From NCBI GenBank assembly GCA_023374045.1, contig CM041780.1, forward strand, positions 169,566,085 to 169,630,084: a stretch of 64,000 bases of DNA. The letters are read 5' to 3'. The position numbers were made by a program, and so were the translations under genes. Of this stretch, positions 45,784 through 57,250 are shown one piece after another. Origin of the DNA: Limonium bicolor (lineage: Eukaryota; Streptophyta; Magnoliopsida; Caryophyllales; Plumbaginaceae). Each line of letters starts with the position of its first letter. The first letter of the stretch is position 1. The notes under the pieces are model-generated. The model was not told the origin of the DNA. It did no database searches and worked only from the letters and a program-made list of their open reading frames with translations.

Positions 45784-47094
45784 TGGCAGGCTTTCTACCC
45801 ACCACCGGAGTGATTCGATGACAGTTATTTTCTCTATTTTGTTTTTCCATTCCTGCTTTGTTATTTATTTACTATATTTCTAACATTTGACAGTTTTCTT
45901 TTTATTTTGTTTGTTTCAATGTACGCACTATCTTTTATTATTTAATATCATCTTTCCTTTTAAATGTTGCAATAAATCTTTCCTTCTCCAAAGTTGAGCA
46001 CTTGCATAACGCAAGTGTGAGGAACGTTTCCCCCGACAAAAGCTTAAGTGTGAGGAAGGGCTACTTCCTCAAATCCAAGGATATAAGGGGTGTTGTTTGT
46101 TTTAATTTTTACAAACATTTAAATAATGTTAAGTTCGTTTTACTTCTCTTATTTGATTTATCTCTATTGCTATACATAACCGCTTTCCTCCATGAGTATG
46201 ACACATTTTGAAATGTCTTCTTTCTTAGAAAATTTTAAACTGAACAATTGAGGACATTGTTCCTCTTAAGTGTGAGGAAGTAGAGACCTTTTCCTGAAAA
46301 TGTGTGAGCTGATCTAATACATATAGACATTAGATTTACAGGTGAAAATATTTGTAGAAAAATCAAACATGGTAAGCAACTTTAAGATTAGTTTTGCTTA
46401 TAATTGTTAGCTTTCATGGTTTCATTATAAAAATTATTTTGTGTGCAAGCTAATTATTAAGTCTGAACTGGTTTAACTCGGTACCTTGGAAATGAAAGGA
46501 AAGTTTGGAATGGAAGAAAAAGGCAAGGTACTCCTCTGATCTAATATTTTTGTTTAAACTGAAACAGGCCTCTTCCATTTGGTTATTAAGTCCTTGGGGT
46601 GCTTCATCACCCATTTACCTAAGATCATTTGATCTGGGATAAAAGACCCAAAACTGCTACAAGAATGGAGAGAAAAGTCTGTAGGGCTTAAAATAAATTA
46701 GCAAACAGTGCTATTAAAAGTTTGTTAAGGAAAAAAAGAGCTTAAGGTTATTTAGATCATGAGTATGTGGTGTTGAAAGGTACTGCGGAATAAGGCAATA
46801 CTTCACACCCCTTGTCATTTCTGGGTATTTAAAGAAAGAAATGGTGGAAAGATCCCGAGTTAATCTGTGTTCATTCTTGATGATTTAACTTCTCCAAGTT
46901 TTTGGTTAGAAGAGCTTTATTCTACTAAAAGAAAGGAACATACAGTTATGAGCAAAGGTTAATCTTAGGATTGTTATTATGTTTAATTCCCTTCTACGTT
47001 TGTTTTTACCCAAAGATTTAATTCTATGGAATTCCTCAGGAGCTTAATTCTGTATTTTGCTTGAGGACAAGCAAAAGCTAAGTGTGAGGAAGTT
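45784..47094 (+). other. 3' untranslated region of the second Athila-like element
   Basis: Repeated AAGTGTGAGGAA blocks (about 46042, 46270, 47081) and TTGAGGACAAGCAAAAGC (47060-47077) lead to the LTR at 47095. This is the AAGTGTGGGGGA motif of the previous element with an A for G. No coding region. Confidence 0.6.
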
Positions 47095-47341
47095 TGATAA
47101 GTGCAAAACATATAGACTTTTAGGGTTTAAATACCTTATGAATTGCAATATCTGAAGCACATGTTTCCCACTTATTATGCGTTTTTTCCTAAGATTTATG
47201 TTTTGATATGAACTAATTCATTTTTTATGTTCAATGTAGGAAAAATCCATGTAATTAAGTAGATTTACTCATGAGTATTCCAACGCAACAAACGGGGATC
47301 AAATAAGAGCTAAAACGAGTATTTTAGAGGCAATTGAATTT

Positions 47342-47450
47342 TGGTCCGGACCAGTGTCCGGATCAGCTGGTCCGGACCAATACATGCCAGCACACCCGTA
47401 GAAAAGATCGACATGTCCGGACCAGTAAGGTCTGGATAGTGGTCCGAACA
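47342..47450 (+). repeat. GGTCCGGACC cluster in LTR B
   Basis: TCCGGACC and close variants occur five times in 110 bp. The block is shorter and less regular than the 73-bp arrays in the other LTR families, but uses the same core letters. Confidence 0.6.
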
Positions 47451-47485
47451 CGCATAAATTACCAGCGTACAGGTGCATCGACATG

Positions 47486-47523
47486 GGTGTGAAAAGATAA
47501 ATTATATTTTATCTTTTCACACC
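47486..47523 (+). promoter_or_regulatory. Perfect 16-bp hairpin upstream of TATA in LTR B
   Basis: Arm GGTGTGAAAAGATAAA (47486-47501), loop TTATAT, and the exact complementary arm at 47508-47523. It ends about 31 bp before the TATA box. It could be a regulatory binding palindrome. Confidence 0.75.
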
Positions 47524-47554
47524 GACACCCCCTTCATTTCTACCCCATTTTCAC

Positions 47555-47562
47555 TATAAATA
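47555..47562 (+). promoter_or_regulatory. TATA box in LTR B
   Basis: TATAAATA in context CACTATAAATACACC, a textbook plant TATA signal. Transcription would begin about 30 bp downstream, in the C-rich 47580s. Confidence 0.65.
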
Positions 47563-48551
47563 CACCTATAACCCTCCATTAAATAATATTCCATTCCACC
47601 CCCAAACTAATGCCATTTTCCTCCATAAAATCACCATTTTCTCTCCAAAAATCATACATCTCATCTACATAATGTCCACATAAATCCTCACATCATCTCA
47701 TCCCATAAAAACATTCCATTTCCATACCATTGTTCTGTTCAACCTTTGTCCAAATATTAGCAGTTATAACGGAGCTGAATTAATTATCTTTCCCAGATGA
47801 TTTCTTTTACTTCTTATTCTGTCTTTTTAATTATGTTGGGCTAAGAGGATTTACTCCGGATGAAGGTGTAATTATAGTTTGTATAATTATGTAATCTATA
47901 TTTTTACCGGTTTAATTAAATAAAGTTTGTTACGATTACAGCTTATCTCTCATCTTTTTAATAAATCTCATGAATTTATTAAAATGCTTTACAAAGTCTA
48001 TTTTGATCAGAGCAGTGATAAATAGACAGGTTAATTAATCGATAAATCTGTGGAAAACTTATTTTGATAAAATAAGTTAGTAATTTCAGATGCAAAATAT
48101 AATTCCTCGCACTTAATCTGTTTACATGTGTTTTGCTCAAATCAAGATTAGATTGAGCATTTTCTGGTCAACGAGTCTTTCAAGTCTAGGATTTAGTCTT
48201 TAAGATAATAATAGGAATTTTGTCAAACTATTATAATTAACCGGTAGAGATAGCATAATTAGTCAGATTATATAAACCTGAACCCGAAGTCCCTTTTAAT
48301 ATTATCTTCCACTCAGTTAATTTAATCTGTTGTTTTACTTTACAAAAATGAGTCAATTATCTCCCTTTTTGTGACAAGCTTAGGTACTATATTATTTAGC
48401 TATAAGTCCCACGGTTTGACCCCGGCCGCTTCTGTCTTCTATACTACTGCGACCGGGTTTTGTTTGCAGCCCGAAGGATATTTGAGTTATTAATTTCTTT
48501 CCCAATTGTTTAAAATACACCAGTTCCAACCTCTCTCATTTTCCTGTCTGC

Positions 48552-49810
48552 AACTGTATAATTATAGCTCCTTACTATATACTGTTGTTGCGTTAACAGT
48601 ATTGGTTCGTATATATGGACCTATATATATAAAACAAACTAGCGGCTATGGTGCTATATTATATGCTATATAAGGATCGTCAGAAAACGTTGTAGCACTA
48701 GGATAATAAGATATACAAATTATCCGAGACTTTAATACGGAGCACTGGCCTTTCTAAACGCCGCTCTCGTATCTAACACTGGATCCCGAGTTTACAGACT
48801 CCGGATTGGACTAACGACCTTGGTCTACTGTGTTAGAAAAATTGGTAATGCGATGCTATGGTATAATTAATTACATAACAAAGCCAAGAGGATGTGGCGC
48901 GCTGTGATCACAAAAACGATACTAGGATGTCAGCGTACGGGTCCGCAAGTATCAAGAAATTTCCCCGTGAGCTAGGATGGCTCGTTGGTCGGAGACTCTA
49001 CCGCTAGAGTGGCTACTGTTGTGGGTGACCTGCCATAGTATATGGGTAATTTAGAGACTCGTCGTTTTTAACGAGGCGTTGTCACTAGGTATAACTGAAC
49101 ACTTATTACAGTTGAGACTTGTACATTGGCGAACAATATTGGTTTCTATACCAAGGACGGGAGTCAATACTTGTTTATTATTCTCGTTGTTTTGCCTTGT
49201 TGTTCATTGGTTATACTGTGTGATTTATATTATGTGTACCGATGATTGTGTTATTGTATGTTATTACTGTTAACTGTTCTACAGTTTAATTATTAAAACG
49301 GTATTGCATGTAACGAATCTCATGCTCTCGACTAATTAAAAGAGGGGGTTTGAGGAGGCATGACGGGGCATGTGATAACATACTCAGCAGGGGCTGATTC
49401 CATACCACAAACCATTTTTGTTTTAGGAGACTAGCTGGAGGGTCGACGCGAGGCACGACAGTTGTGGTTTTGCTGTTGGTCTAGACTTGGTACGGTTTGA
49501 GACTACTGTTATTTTGGACTCGGGTTTGTAAACCGAGGTGTATGTTTGGTTAGACGCTCACGTGTACGGTTTGTATAAGACGGTTGTTGTTGTTTATGAT
49601 TTTAGATTGTTTAAGGACTACTATATATCTCTTGTGGTCACTGTGGGAATACGTTTCGTATGTTGATTATCATGTAACTCGTTATCACCCGTATGGGTGA
49701 GTGAAACAGTAACACCATTAGAGCGACACTCTGTTATTTACCGCTGCGATTTATTTGCTAAGTACGACGTTTATATTATAATTAGGAGCCGGATTAGTAG
49801 GGGTGTTACA
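48552..49810 (+). repeat. LTR C1, 5'-truncated, ends GGGGTGTTACA
   Basis: About 95% like the copy at 54474-55744. The homology begins without a TG start, next to LTR B, so the 5' end is lost. Contains a GCAGGGGCTGATTCC block (49385-49400) and the acceptor-like TTTTTGTTTTAG|GAGAC (49416-49431). The end is followed by a primer site. Confidence 0.75.
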
Positions 49811-49814
49811 AAAG

Positions 49815-49826
49815 TGGTATCAGAGC
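49815..49826 (+). promoter_or_regulatory. Primer binding site, initiator tRNA-Met type
   Basis: TGGTATCAGAGC, four bases after LTR C1. ATCAGAG pairs with CTCTGAT at 49836-49842, giving a 7-bp stem over loop CGGGTACCA. The stem position matches the site at 30997. Confidence 0.85.
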
Positions 49827-49874
49827 GGGTACCACTCTGATTACAAGAGATTGTAGTTTAAGTACCGTGAGCTC

Positions 49875-51273
49875 AGGGTATCAGGCAGAAATTAGCAGAT
49901 GGGTTGACTGATGGTCTGAAGTATGACTACGAGCTAGACACCGAGGGACACCTTCGAGTCAGAGGCAGACTCTGCGTTCCTCAGGATGCGACAGAACTTC
50001 AGACCAGGATTCTCTCTGAAGCTCATTCCTCTACATTGTCAGTACATCCTGGAGCCACCAAGATGTACAAGGATTTAAAGAAGTTATTCTGGTGGAGCGG
50101 GATGAAGAGGGATGTAGCAGATTTCGTCTCGCGATGTCTCACCTGTCAGAAGGTGAAGTTCGAGCGTCGGCGACCAGGAGGCCATATTCAGTCATTACCG
50201 GTACCGTGCTGGAAGTTTGACGATATTAGTATGGATTTTGTGGTCGGTCTCCCTCCAGCTAGAGGTGGATTGAACACAATTTGGGTGATAGTGGATAGGT
50301 TAACTAAGACAGCTAAGTTCATACCTATAAAGGACACATGGAAGGTGCCCAAACTAGCTGAGGTGTTCACCACGGAGCACATCCGGTACCATGGGGTACC
50401 GAAGATGATCGTCTCCGATCGTGATGCGCGTTTCCTTAGTAGATTTTGGCGTCAGGTGCAGGAGGCATTTGGTACTCAGTTGCGACTTAGCACAGCCTTC
50501 CACCCTCAAACAGATGGGCAGACCGAGAGGACGATTCAGACACTGGAAGATATGTTGAGAGCGGTGCCTTAGACTATCAGGGGAGTTGGGTAGAGCGTCT
50601 ACACTTGGTAGAGTTCTCCTACAACAACTCCTATCACTCGTCTATCGGCATGGCCCCATTTCAGGCTCTGTATGGCAGACCGTGCCGGGACACCGTTATC
50701 ATGGAATGACCCTGCTGAGACAGTTTTGATTGGTCCAGAGTATATTCAGAGACTACAAGATGACATCAGAGTTATTCAGCAGCACATGAGGGCAGCGCAG
50801 TCTAGGCAGAAATCTTACGGGGATCAGCGTACCAGAGAGCTTGAATTTTAGATCAGTGATATGGTTTTCCTACGAGTGTCTCCGATGAGAGGTATCTTCA
50901 GATTTGGGATGAGAGGAAAGCTAAGCCCTAAGTATGTTGGTCCGTACAGGATTACGGAGCGCGTGGGCCCAGCAGCATATCGGACTAGACCTACCAGCGG
51001 AGTTAGGGAAGGTACATGACGTTTTTTCATGTATCGCAGTGAAGAAGTATGTACCTGACCCTTCTCACGTGCTACAGCCAGAGAGATTAGAGATTGAACC
51101 TACACTGAGATATGAGGAGACTCCCATTCAGATCCTGGACACGAAGGTCCCGGGAAACGAGAGGCAGATCAGTCAAGCTAGTGAAGGTTCTTTGGGAGCA
51201 TCATGGGGTTGAAGAAGCTACTTGGGAGACTGAGGACTCTATGAGAGTGAAGTACCCACACCTATTCCCATGA
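49875..51273 (+). pseudogene. Chromovirus (Del/Tekay-type) integrase-chromodomain remnant
   Basis: The frame 49904-50572 carries the integrase zinc finger (H..H..C..C ending SRCLTCQK) and the catalytic core: Asp at 50234, Asp at 50417 and Glu at 50525 (Asp-35-Glu spacing), with phrases VSDRDARF and HPQTDGQTER. After frame breaks near 50570, 50700, 50845 and 51020 come SIGMAPFQALYGRPC, a GKLSPKYVGPYRI segment and a C-terminal chromodomain (VKVLWEHHGVEEATWE, ending MRVKYPHLF), stop at 51271-51273. Gag, protease, reverse transcriptase and RNase H are missing: only about 50-90 bp separate the primer site from the integrase frame. The chromodomain places it in the chromoviruses. It is a deleted, inactive copy. 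Confidence 0.85.
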
Positions 51274-51692
51274 TATTTCCTTGTATTCTTGACTTTACTG
51301 GGTTCTTGTTCATAGCGGTACGAGGGCGTACCTTGGCTCTTTTCGGGGGGTAGTGCATACTCTTCCTTCGTCACCTCATCCAGATTATGCCCTGTTTGTT
51401 TTGTTAGTAGAATGATGGAGAGGTGTATGCATGTACTTGATTTATACATTGTGTGATTCTTGATTTCTATTTATGAAAATCTTGGTTTTGGTCTGACGAT
51501 GAATAATCTTGCGTGGAATTTGGAAATAGATTGTGGGAGAAGTTACAATTGGTATGGATTGGTATGGAATTTTGGTTGGGATTGTTATTGGATGAACATG
51601 CTGGTAATTCTTGACAGCACACCTGATGTGGTGTGAGTAGCTATTAGTTGGTGTTAAACTTCGGGACGAAGTTCCTTTTAAGGGGGGTAGAC
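51274..51692 (+). other. Chromovirus 3' untranslated region and polypurine tract
   Basis: The phrase CTTCGGGACGAAGTTCC (51659-51675) is followed by TTTTAAGGGGGGTAGAC, the polypurine tract, directly before the LTR at 51693. It is nearly identical to the end of the LARD-like interior. Confidence 0.8.
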
Positions 51693-53803
51693 TGAAATAC
51701 CCCATAATTTTTAAATTAATTTAGGGGATTTATTTTGGTAAACCCTAAATGAAACTATTAAATATTAATTTATTATATGGTATTATGAATTTAATAGTGA
51801 GATTTATAAGTCAATAAATCTTGGGAAAATTTCAAGACACTCCAATTATATTATAAAGATTTTAGAAATATTTTGAACATTGATTTAAGGCTTAAAAGTC
51901 AAAATAAAATCATAGAAACCTTGAAGCTTCAAAAGCCTTGCTAGGATTGACTTTTTGAGAATGGTCAAATCAGGCCATGAAAACTATACCAATAAAAAGG
52001 TTATGGAAAACCAAGAAGATTGATAAAAAGAACGTTAATAACGGATCATCCTAGCCAAAGTTATGATAAATTGAAGTTTAGAGCCAAAATTTTGGAGGTT
52101 GCTGACGTGTCCAGGGCCAGCTGACTGAGCCGCGCGCCTGGGGACACGTGTCGCGCCTAGTCAGCACCCAGGTCATTTAATCGGTTGATTTTCCAGCGGT
52201 TTTGGCATGTCGGGGGTCGATCTTTAGACACCTATATCTTTTTCCCTACTCCACCATTTGGTATGCCATTTGTTTCATTCGATTCTCCTATCTTTCCTCT
52301 TTCCAACCATTACTCACACATTATCTAACTCCTTCTACAATGACCGGAAAGTTGATCCAAAGTTGCCTCCTCGCGAGTTCGTAACCCAGAACTCCGGTTT
52401 TTCCTGAGATCGGGCTGATTCGCACCGGTTTGGGAGATAAATCTGTCTAAAGTTGCCTACTCGATCTCGGTGGTAATTCTGCCCAGTTCATCCCGAAACC
52501 AACTAGTTTGGATTGTGATAGGTTCCATGAATCAAATCTCTCTCAGTTGGTGCGAGTTGATTCGAGAAGTGGCATACCTGAACTGCACATAAAATACCGA
52601 TTTCCAGAATTCCCGATTTGGATTCTCCCCGTTAATGCAATTCCGGTGACTAGTGGAAGTAGTTCGCATTTTCAAGTTTGGTTACTGCCTCTACATATAC
52701 CAGGTACGATTTCTCGTACTCAGATACTTTTGGTGACGAACTTTATGGAATGTTTTGAGAAACGCTAACTGAGCTTGAACGAATCTCGTAAGGAAATTGT
52801 TTGTGTGACTAACTCAGCTTGATGTGACTAACTGAGCCTTGGATGTACAACTCACATGATCATTGGTTCCTTTTATCTGGTCGTCTCATTAGATATTGAC
52901 TGTTGAGGGTTTACGCCTCTGCACTCTGTAGGACTGAGTGTTTTGGTATTGCACTTGTACAGTTGATAGTCTAGTGGGAAAATGGGAAATGTCAATCTTG
53001 GTATTGGGTATGAATTATTTCTAATAAGTGGTGCACTCACTTTTCACCGATGACCGAGAACGGGTCGGTGGCAGCGGAGGTCTGCTATACCTCGTCCATG
53101 TGGATAACTGACAGCGGAGGTCTGTTTACCTCGTCCTTGTGGCAACTGACTGGCGGTGGGGGCCATCTCTCCCAATTGGTTTTATTTCACTCTTGAGTTA
53201 TGGGTTCTTGGATATCTTCTTTCATTCCCAGTCCTTGTGACTACTTGGGTTTATCTAATCCTAATTGGAACTGAATCTAACTTAAGCAATGGATGTTCAC
53301 TAACTTCTGGCGTGGTTCCTTTTATATTGGTTCACTTTACTTACTTGTCATTTATCCTTATCCTTGACTCGTTACCTTTGACTTGGTGGTTTGGATGTGC
53401 CTTGTTCTTCTGCTTTTGTTCTAAGTGTTTAGCATCATCTTATTGTTTACTTTTAAGAGTTATGTTTATAAACTTTATTTTGGAGAGTTGTACCAGTTCC
53501 ATTCCAGGGAACTGACTCACCCCTCCCGGGGTGGGCTGCTTGGTTTCATCTTGCAGGTACGAATTGTTATACAGGTGGCCACGAAGAGAGTGAGTGTATG
53601 GGATGGGAATTAGGAATTTTGGAGAGCTATTGTATTTTGTTATTATTACCTTTATGTTATGTTTTCTCGAGTTCAGACCGTAGCATTTGTAATATCATAA
53701 GTTGTAATTGGTGAGGTTTGGTGCCGGGTGTTTGGAACCCGATGATCTGTAATCGCCTTAGTATTTTATTCCCGCTGCATTTCTGATAAGTAGGGGTGTT
53801 ACA
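51693..53803 (+). repeat. LTR D, complete 2111 bp (3' LTR of the chromovirus remnant)
   Basis: TGAAATACCCC to GGGGTGTTACA. It lies right after the polypurine tract, so it is the 3' LTR. It has no pairing 5' LTR in the window: LTR C1 is a different sequence. It contains donor-like CAG|GTACGA at 52704, a 55-bp block shared with the LARD interior (52911-52968), a CTCCCGGGGTGGG block (53522-53535) and an acceptor CATCTTGCAG|GT at 53556. Confidence 0.75.
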
Positions 53804-54473
53804 AATAACCATATACTATCATAATTAAAATGATATAAGATAAAGAGAAAAGAATTACAAACATTAGTTATGGAAATTCTAATGTTAGGAGTATACATGA
53901 AATAATAAGGATTTATATAATTCAAAGTATTTTTACATATGAATTATAGTACATTAAACTTGGAAAAACAAACCTTAGGAAAATAAATACTAAGGTGAAA
54001 TGTATAATATATGATTAATAATTATACATGCGATGTAGGAACAAACTATATAATATACAAGAGTATATTGAATTACATGCGATAACAAAGTCCAAACTTT
54101 AGGTATATTAATATACAAGACGAGACTACGCGTGTAATATAACGTTTTTCCAATCCCGAGTTAAGCCAAAAGCCCGACAAACGTTGACAGTTCATAACGG
54201 GGGATTAACCGGGAGGTATTAGTGACGGTAAGGGGGTACCGTAGAGTTATGTTGTTTTACGGGATTCTAATCAGTAGCGTTATGCTTTATTAGACTACTA
54301 GAGATGACACGGGGAGCATCGGATCTAGCTGATTCATACTCCACGGTTATACTGTCAGGGTGAACGGTTTGTTGTTACGCGTCTCTGATTGTCTCTGAGG
54401 GCTTCCTCAGTTCAGACTTCTGTGTGATCTGTGATAAGATTGTTTGTCTGAATGTGTGAATAAATATGCATGA
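53804..54473. other. Unassigned spacer upstream of LTR C2
   Basis: AT-rich (53804-54120), then more GC-rich with GGGGGATTAACCGGG and GGTAAGGGGGTACC. It may be the missing 5' portion of the LTR C family. No gene seen. Confidence 0.4.
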
Positions 54474-55744
54474 ACTGTATATTTATAGCTGCTTACTATA
54501 TACTGTTGTTGCGTTAACAGTATTGGTTCGTATATATGGACCTATATATATATAAAACGAACTAGCGGCTATGGTGCTATCTTATATGCTATATAAGGAT
54601 CATCAGAAAAACGTTGTAGCACTAGGATAATAAGATATACATATTATCCGAGACTTTAATACGGAGCACTGGCCTTTCTAAACGCCGCTCTCGTATCTAA
54701 CACTGGATCCCGAGTTTACAGACTCCGGATTGGACTAACGACCTTGGTCTACTGTGTTAGAAAAATTGGTAATGCGATGCGATGGTATAATTAATTAACA
54801 TAACAAAACCAAGAGGATGTGGCTCTTGGTGCGCGCTGTGATCACAAAAACGATACTAGGATGTCCGCGTACGGGTCCGCAAGTATCAAGAAATTTCCCG
54901 CGAGCTAGGATGGCTCGTTGGTCGGAGACTCTACCGCTGGAGTGGCTACTGCCGTGGGTGACCCGCCATAGTATATGGGTAATTTAGAGACTCGTCGTTT
55001 TTAACGAGGCGTTGTCACTAGGTATAACAGAACACTTATTACAGTTGAGACTTGTACATTGGCGAACAATATTGGTTTCTGTACCAAGGACGGGAGTCGA
55101 TACTTGTGTATTATTCTCGTTGTTTCGCCTTGTTGTTCATTGGTTATACTGTGTGATTTATATTATGTGTACCGATGGTTGTGTTATTGTATGTTATTAC
55201 TGTTAACTGTTCTATAGTTTAATTATTAAAACGGTATTGCATGTAACGAATCTCATGCTCTCGACCAATTAATTGAGGGGGTTTGAGGAGGCATGACGGG
55301 GCATGTGATAACACACTCAGCAGGGGCTGATTCCATACCACAAACCATTTTTATTTCAGGAGACTAGCTGGAGGGTCGACGCGGGGCGCGACAGTTGTGG
55401 TTTTGCTGTTGGTTAAGACTTGGTACGGTTTGAGACTACTGTTATTTCGGACTTGGGTTTGTAAACCGAGGTGTGTGTTTGGTTAGACGCTCACGTGTAC
55501 GGTTTGTATAAGACGGTTGTTGTTGTTTATGTTTTTAGATTGTTTAAGCACTACTATCTATCTCTTGCGGTCACTGCGGGAATACGTTTCGTATGTTGAT
55601 TATCATGTAACTCGTTATCACCCGTATGGGCGAGTGATAACAGTAACACCATTAGAGCGACAGTCTGTTATTTACCGCTGCAATTTATTTGCTAAGTACG
55701 ACGTTTATATTATAATTAGGAGCCGGATTAGTAGGGGTGTTACA
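54474..55744 (+). repeat. LTR C2, second copy of LTR C
   Basis: Matches LTR C1 throughout and ends GGGGTGTTACA at 55744. It is followed by ACAATGG, not a primer site, as expected for a 3' copy. Contains the same GCAGGGGCTGATTCC block (55318-55333). Confidence 0.75.
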
Positions 55745-56559
55745 ACAATGGATTCCCTCGAGTGACTCCCCATTGAAGTCTCTCGTAGTGATCACGATGC
55801 GCAACCAGAAAGTCGAAACAGTCTGGATTCCTCTCTTTATAAGTTTGCCCTTTAGTCAATGATACAATATCCAATCCTTGAGTTAAGACTATAACAGTTG
55901 ACCATCAGTTAGGGTCTCAAAACTCCTAAAGGTCAGTTAGTCTTTTTTTTCAGTTTAGATGTATACACTTCCAGTCATAAGACGTTCGCGTAAAATAAAA
56001 CGCAACGGTGTATGAGCAATACAATATACAAAATAATATACAAAAAATCATAGATATCGCTCTTAACAATTAAGCACACACGTCTGGACCTTAGGAAAAT
56101 CCTTAGGACATTCAGACCACACAATTAACATACCGTTCACCGGGATAACTGCTAGCTTGACAATTCACGCTTTAGTAATTATTTCCCGCACGCTGTTATT
56201 TATACACGCAATAACAGGTAATATTAATACACTGTTCACTAAATGTTACAGTACTGTCACTGTAGAGCTAATACTTGTAATATACTAATCATGTATGTTC
56301 TTTACTTCCCCCTGTTATTTTACAGTGACTCTAGGTAGTTCAACAATTCATTATTTTATGTAACCTCACATGTGATAATGAATATCTACCTTACGGTTTA
56401 TTTCTACTTCCTTAATCATATTCTCATAGTTGTTTCCACTTATCCTTTATATTATATCCTTTGGTTATTTTTATTATAACCACAATTATTTTATAAACTT
56501 TATATTATATCCCATATTATACCATAATACATAGTTTTAATCCCTTTCTTCATTAAATT

Positions 56560-57250
56560 ACAAAACCAACCTTATTAATTCCGGTGATTATAAATTGTAC
56601 CCAACAACTTTGATTAATTTCCAAATAACCATGTAACTTTTATAATTTGCTAAGTACCCGTATTAACTTTCGGTAATTACAATCTTTTCATACTAACTTT
56701 TATAAATTACAATTAAATCCCTTAAACTTTCGGTTTCCACTTATATTTTCCAATATTTACATTTTAACCCCAAAACTTTATATAAGTTACATATTAACTT
56801 ATAAACTATAGTTTTAATATTTAATTTTTTAAAATACCGAAAAGGCCCTTATAATTTTATTAATTATGAATTCGCCCCTTAATCATTTCGGTTTTTATAA
56901 CTAAACTTTCATAAATTATATAATCACCCCAAAACTTTTATAAACTTAATATTTTATGTCATAAATCATTTTAACCCAAAGTTTTTGGTCAACACTTTGA
57001 CCAAGACTTAACTTCATAATTAATACTTTAATATACCCATAAATTCACTTGTAATTTGGCTATACTCCTAAACTTTCCAATAATTACAAAATAGCCCCTT
57101 ATGTTCTCGGCAATTATTATTTGTACACTAAACTTTTCAAAATTTACATTTTAGCCATATAACTTATTAAACTAGCCATTTAAATACTTGTAACTATTTT
57201 TAATGTTCCCAAAATTTATAATATAAGTTAATATACTTATATATTTCGAA
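56560..57250. repeat. Degenerate short-phrase array (AAACTTT...TTATAAATTACAA)
   Basis: The phrases TAACTTT(T/C)ATAAATTAC, CCCCTTA and TTTCGG(T/C) recur every 30-50 bp about fifteen times, strongly diverged. This looks like an old tandem repeat within the LTR. Confidence 0.55.

Larger units (their letters stand above)
47095..48530 (+). repeat. Athila-like LTR B, 1436 bp
   Basis: Starts TGATAAGTGC; its end CAGTTCCAAC at 48530 lacks the final A of the TG...CA pair, so the junction with the next LTR may have trimmed it. It shares its second half (47830-48530) with LTR A. It carries GGTCCGGACC repeats (47342-47450), a 16-bp perfect hairpin (47486-47523) and a TATA box. Confidence 0.75.

Noticed and set aside
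49079..49273. 64-codon frame repeated at 55012-55206
   Set aside because: Part of LTR C, and its repetition reflects the LTR copies.
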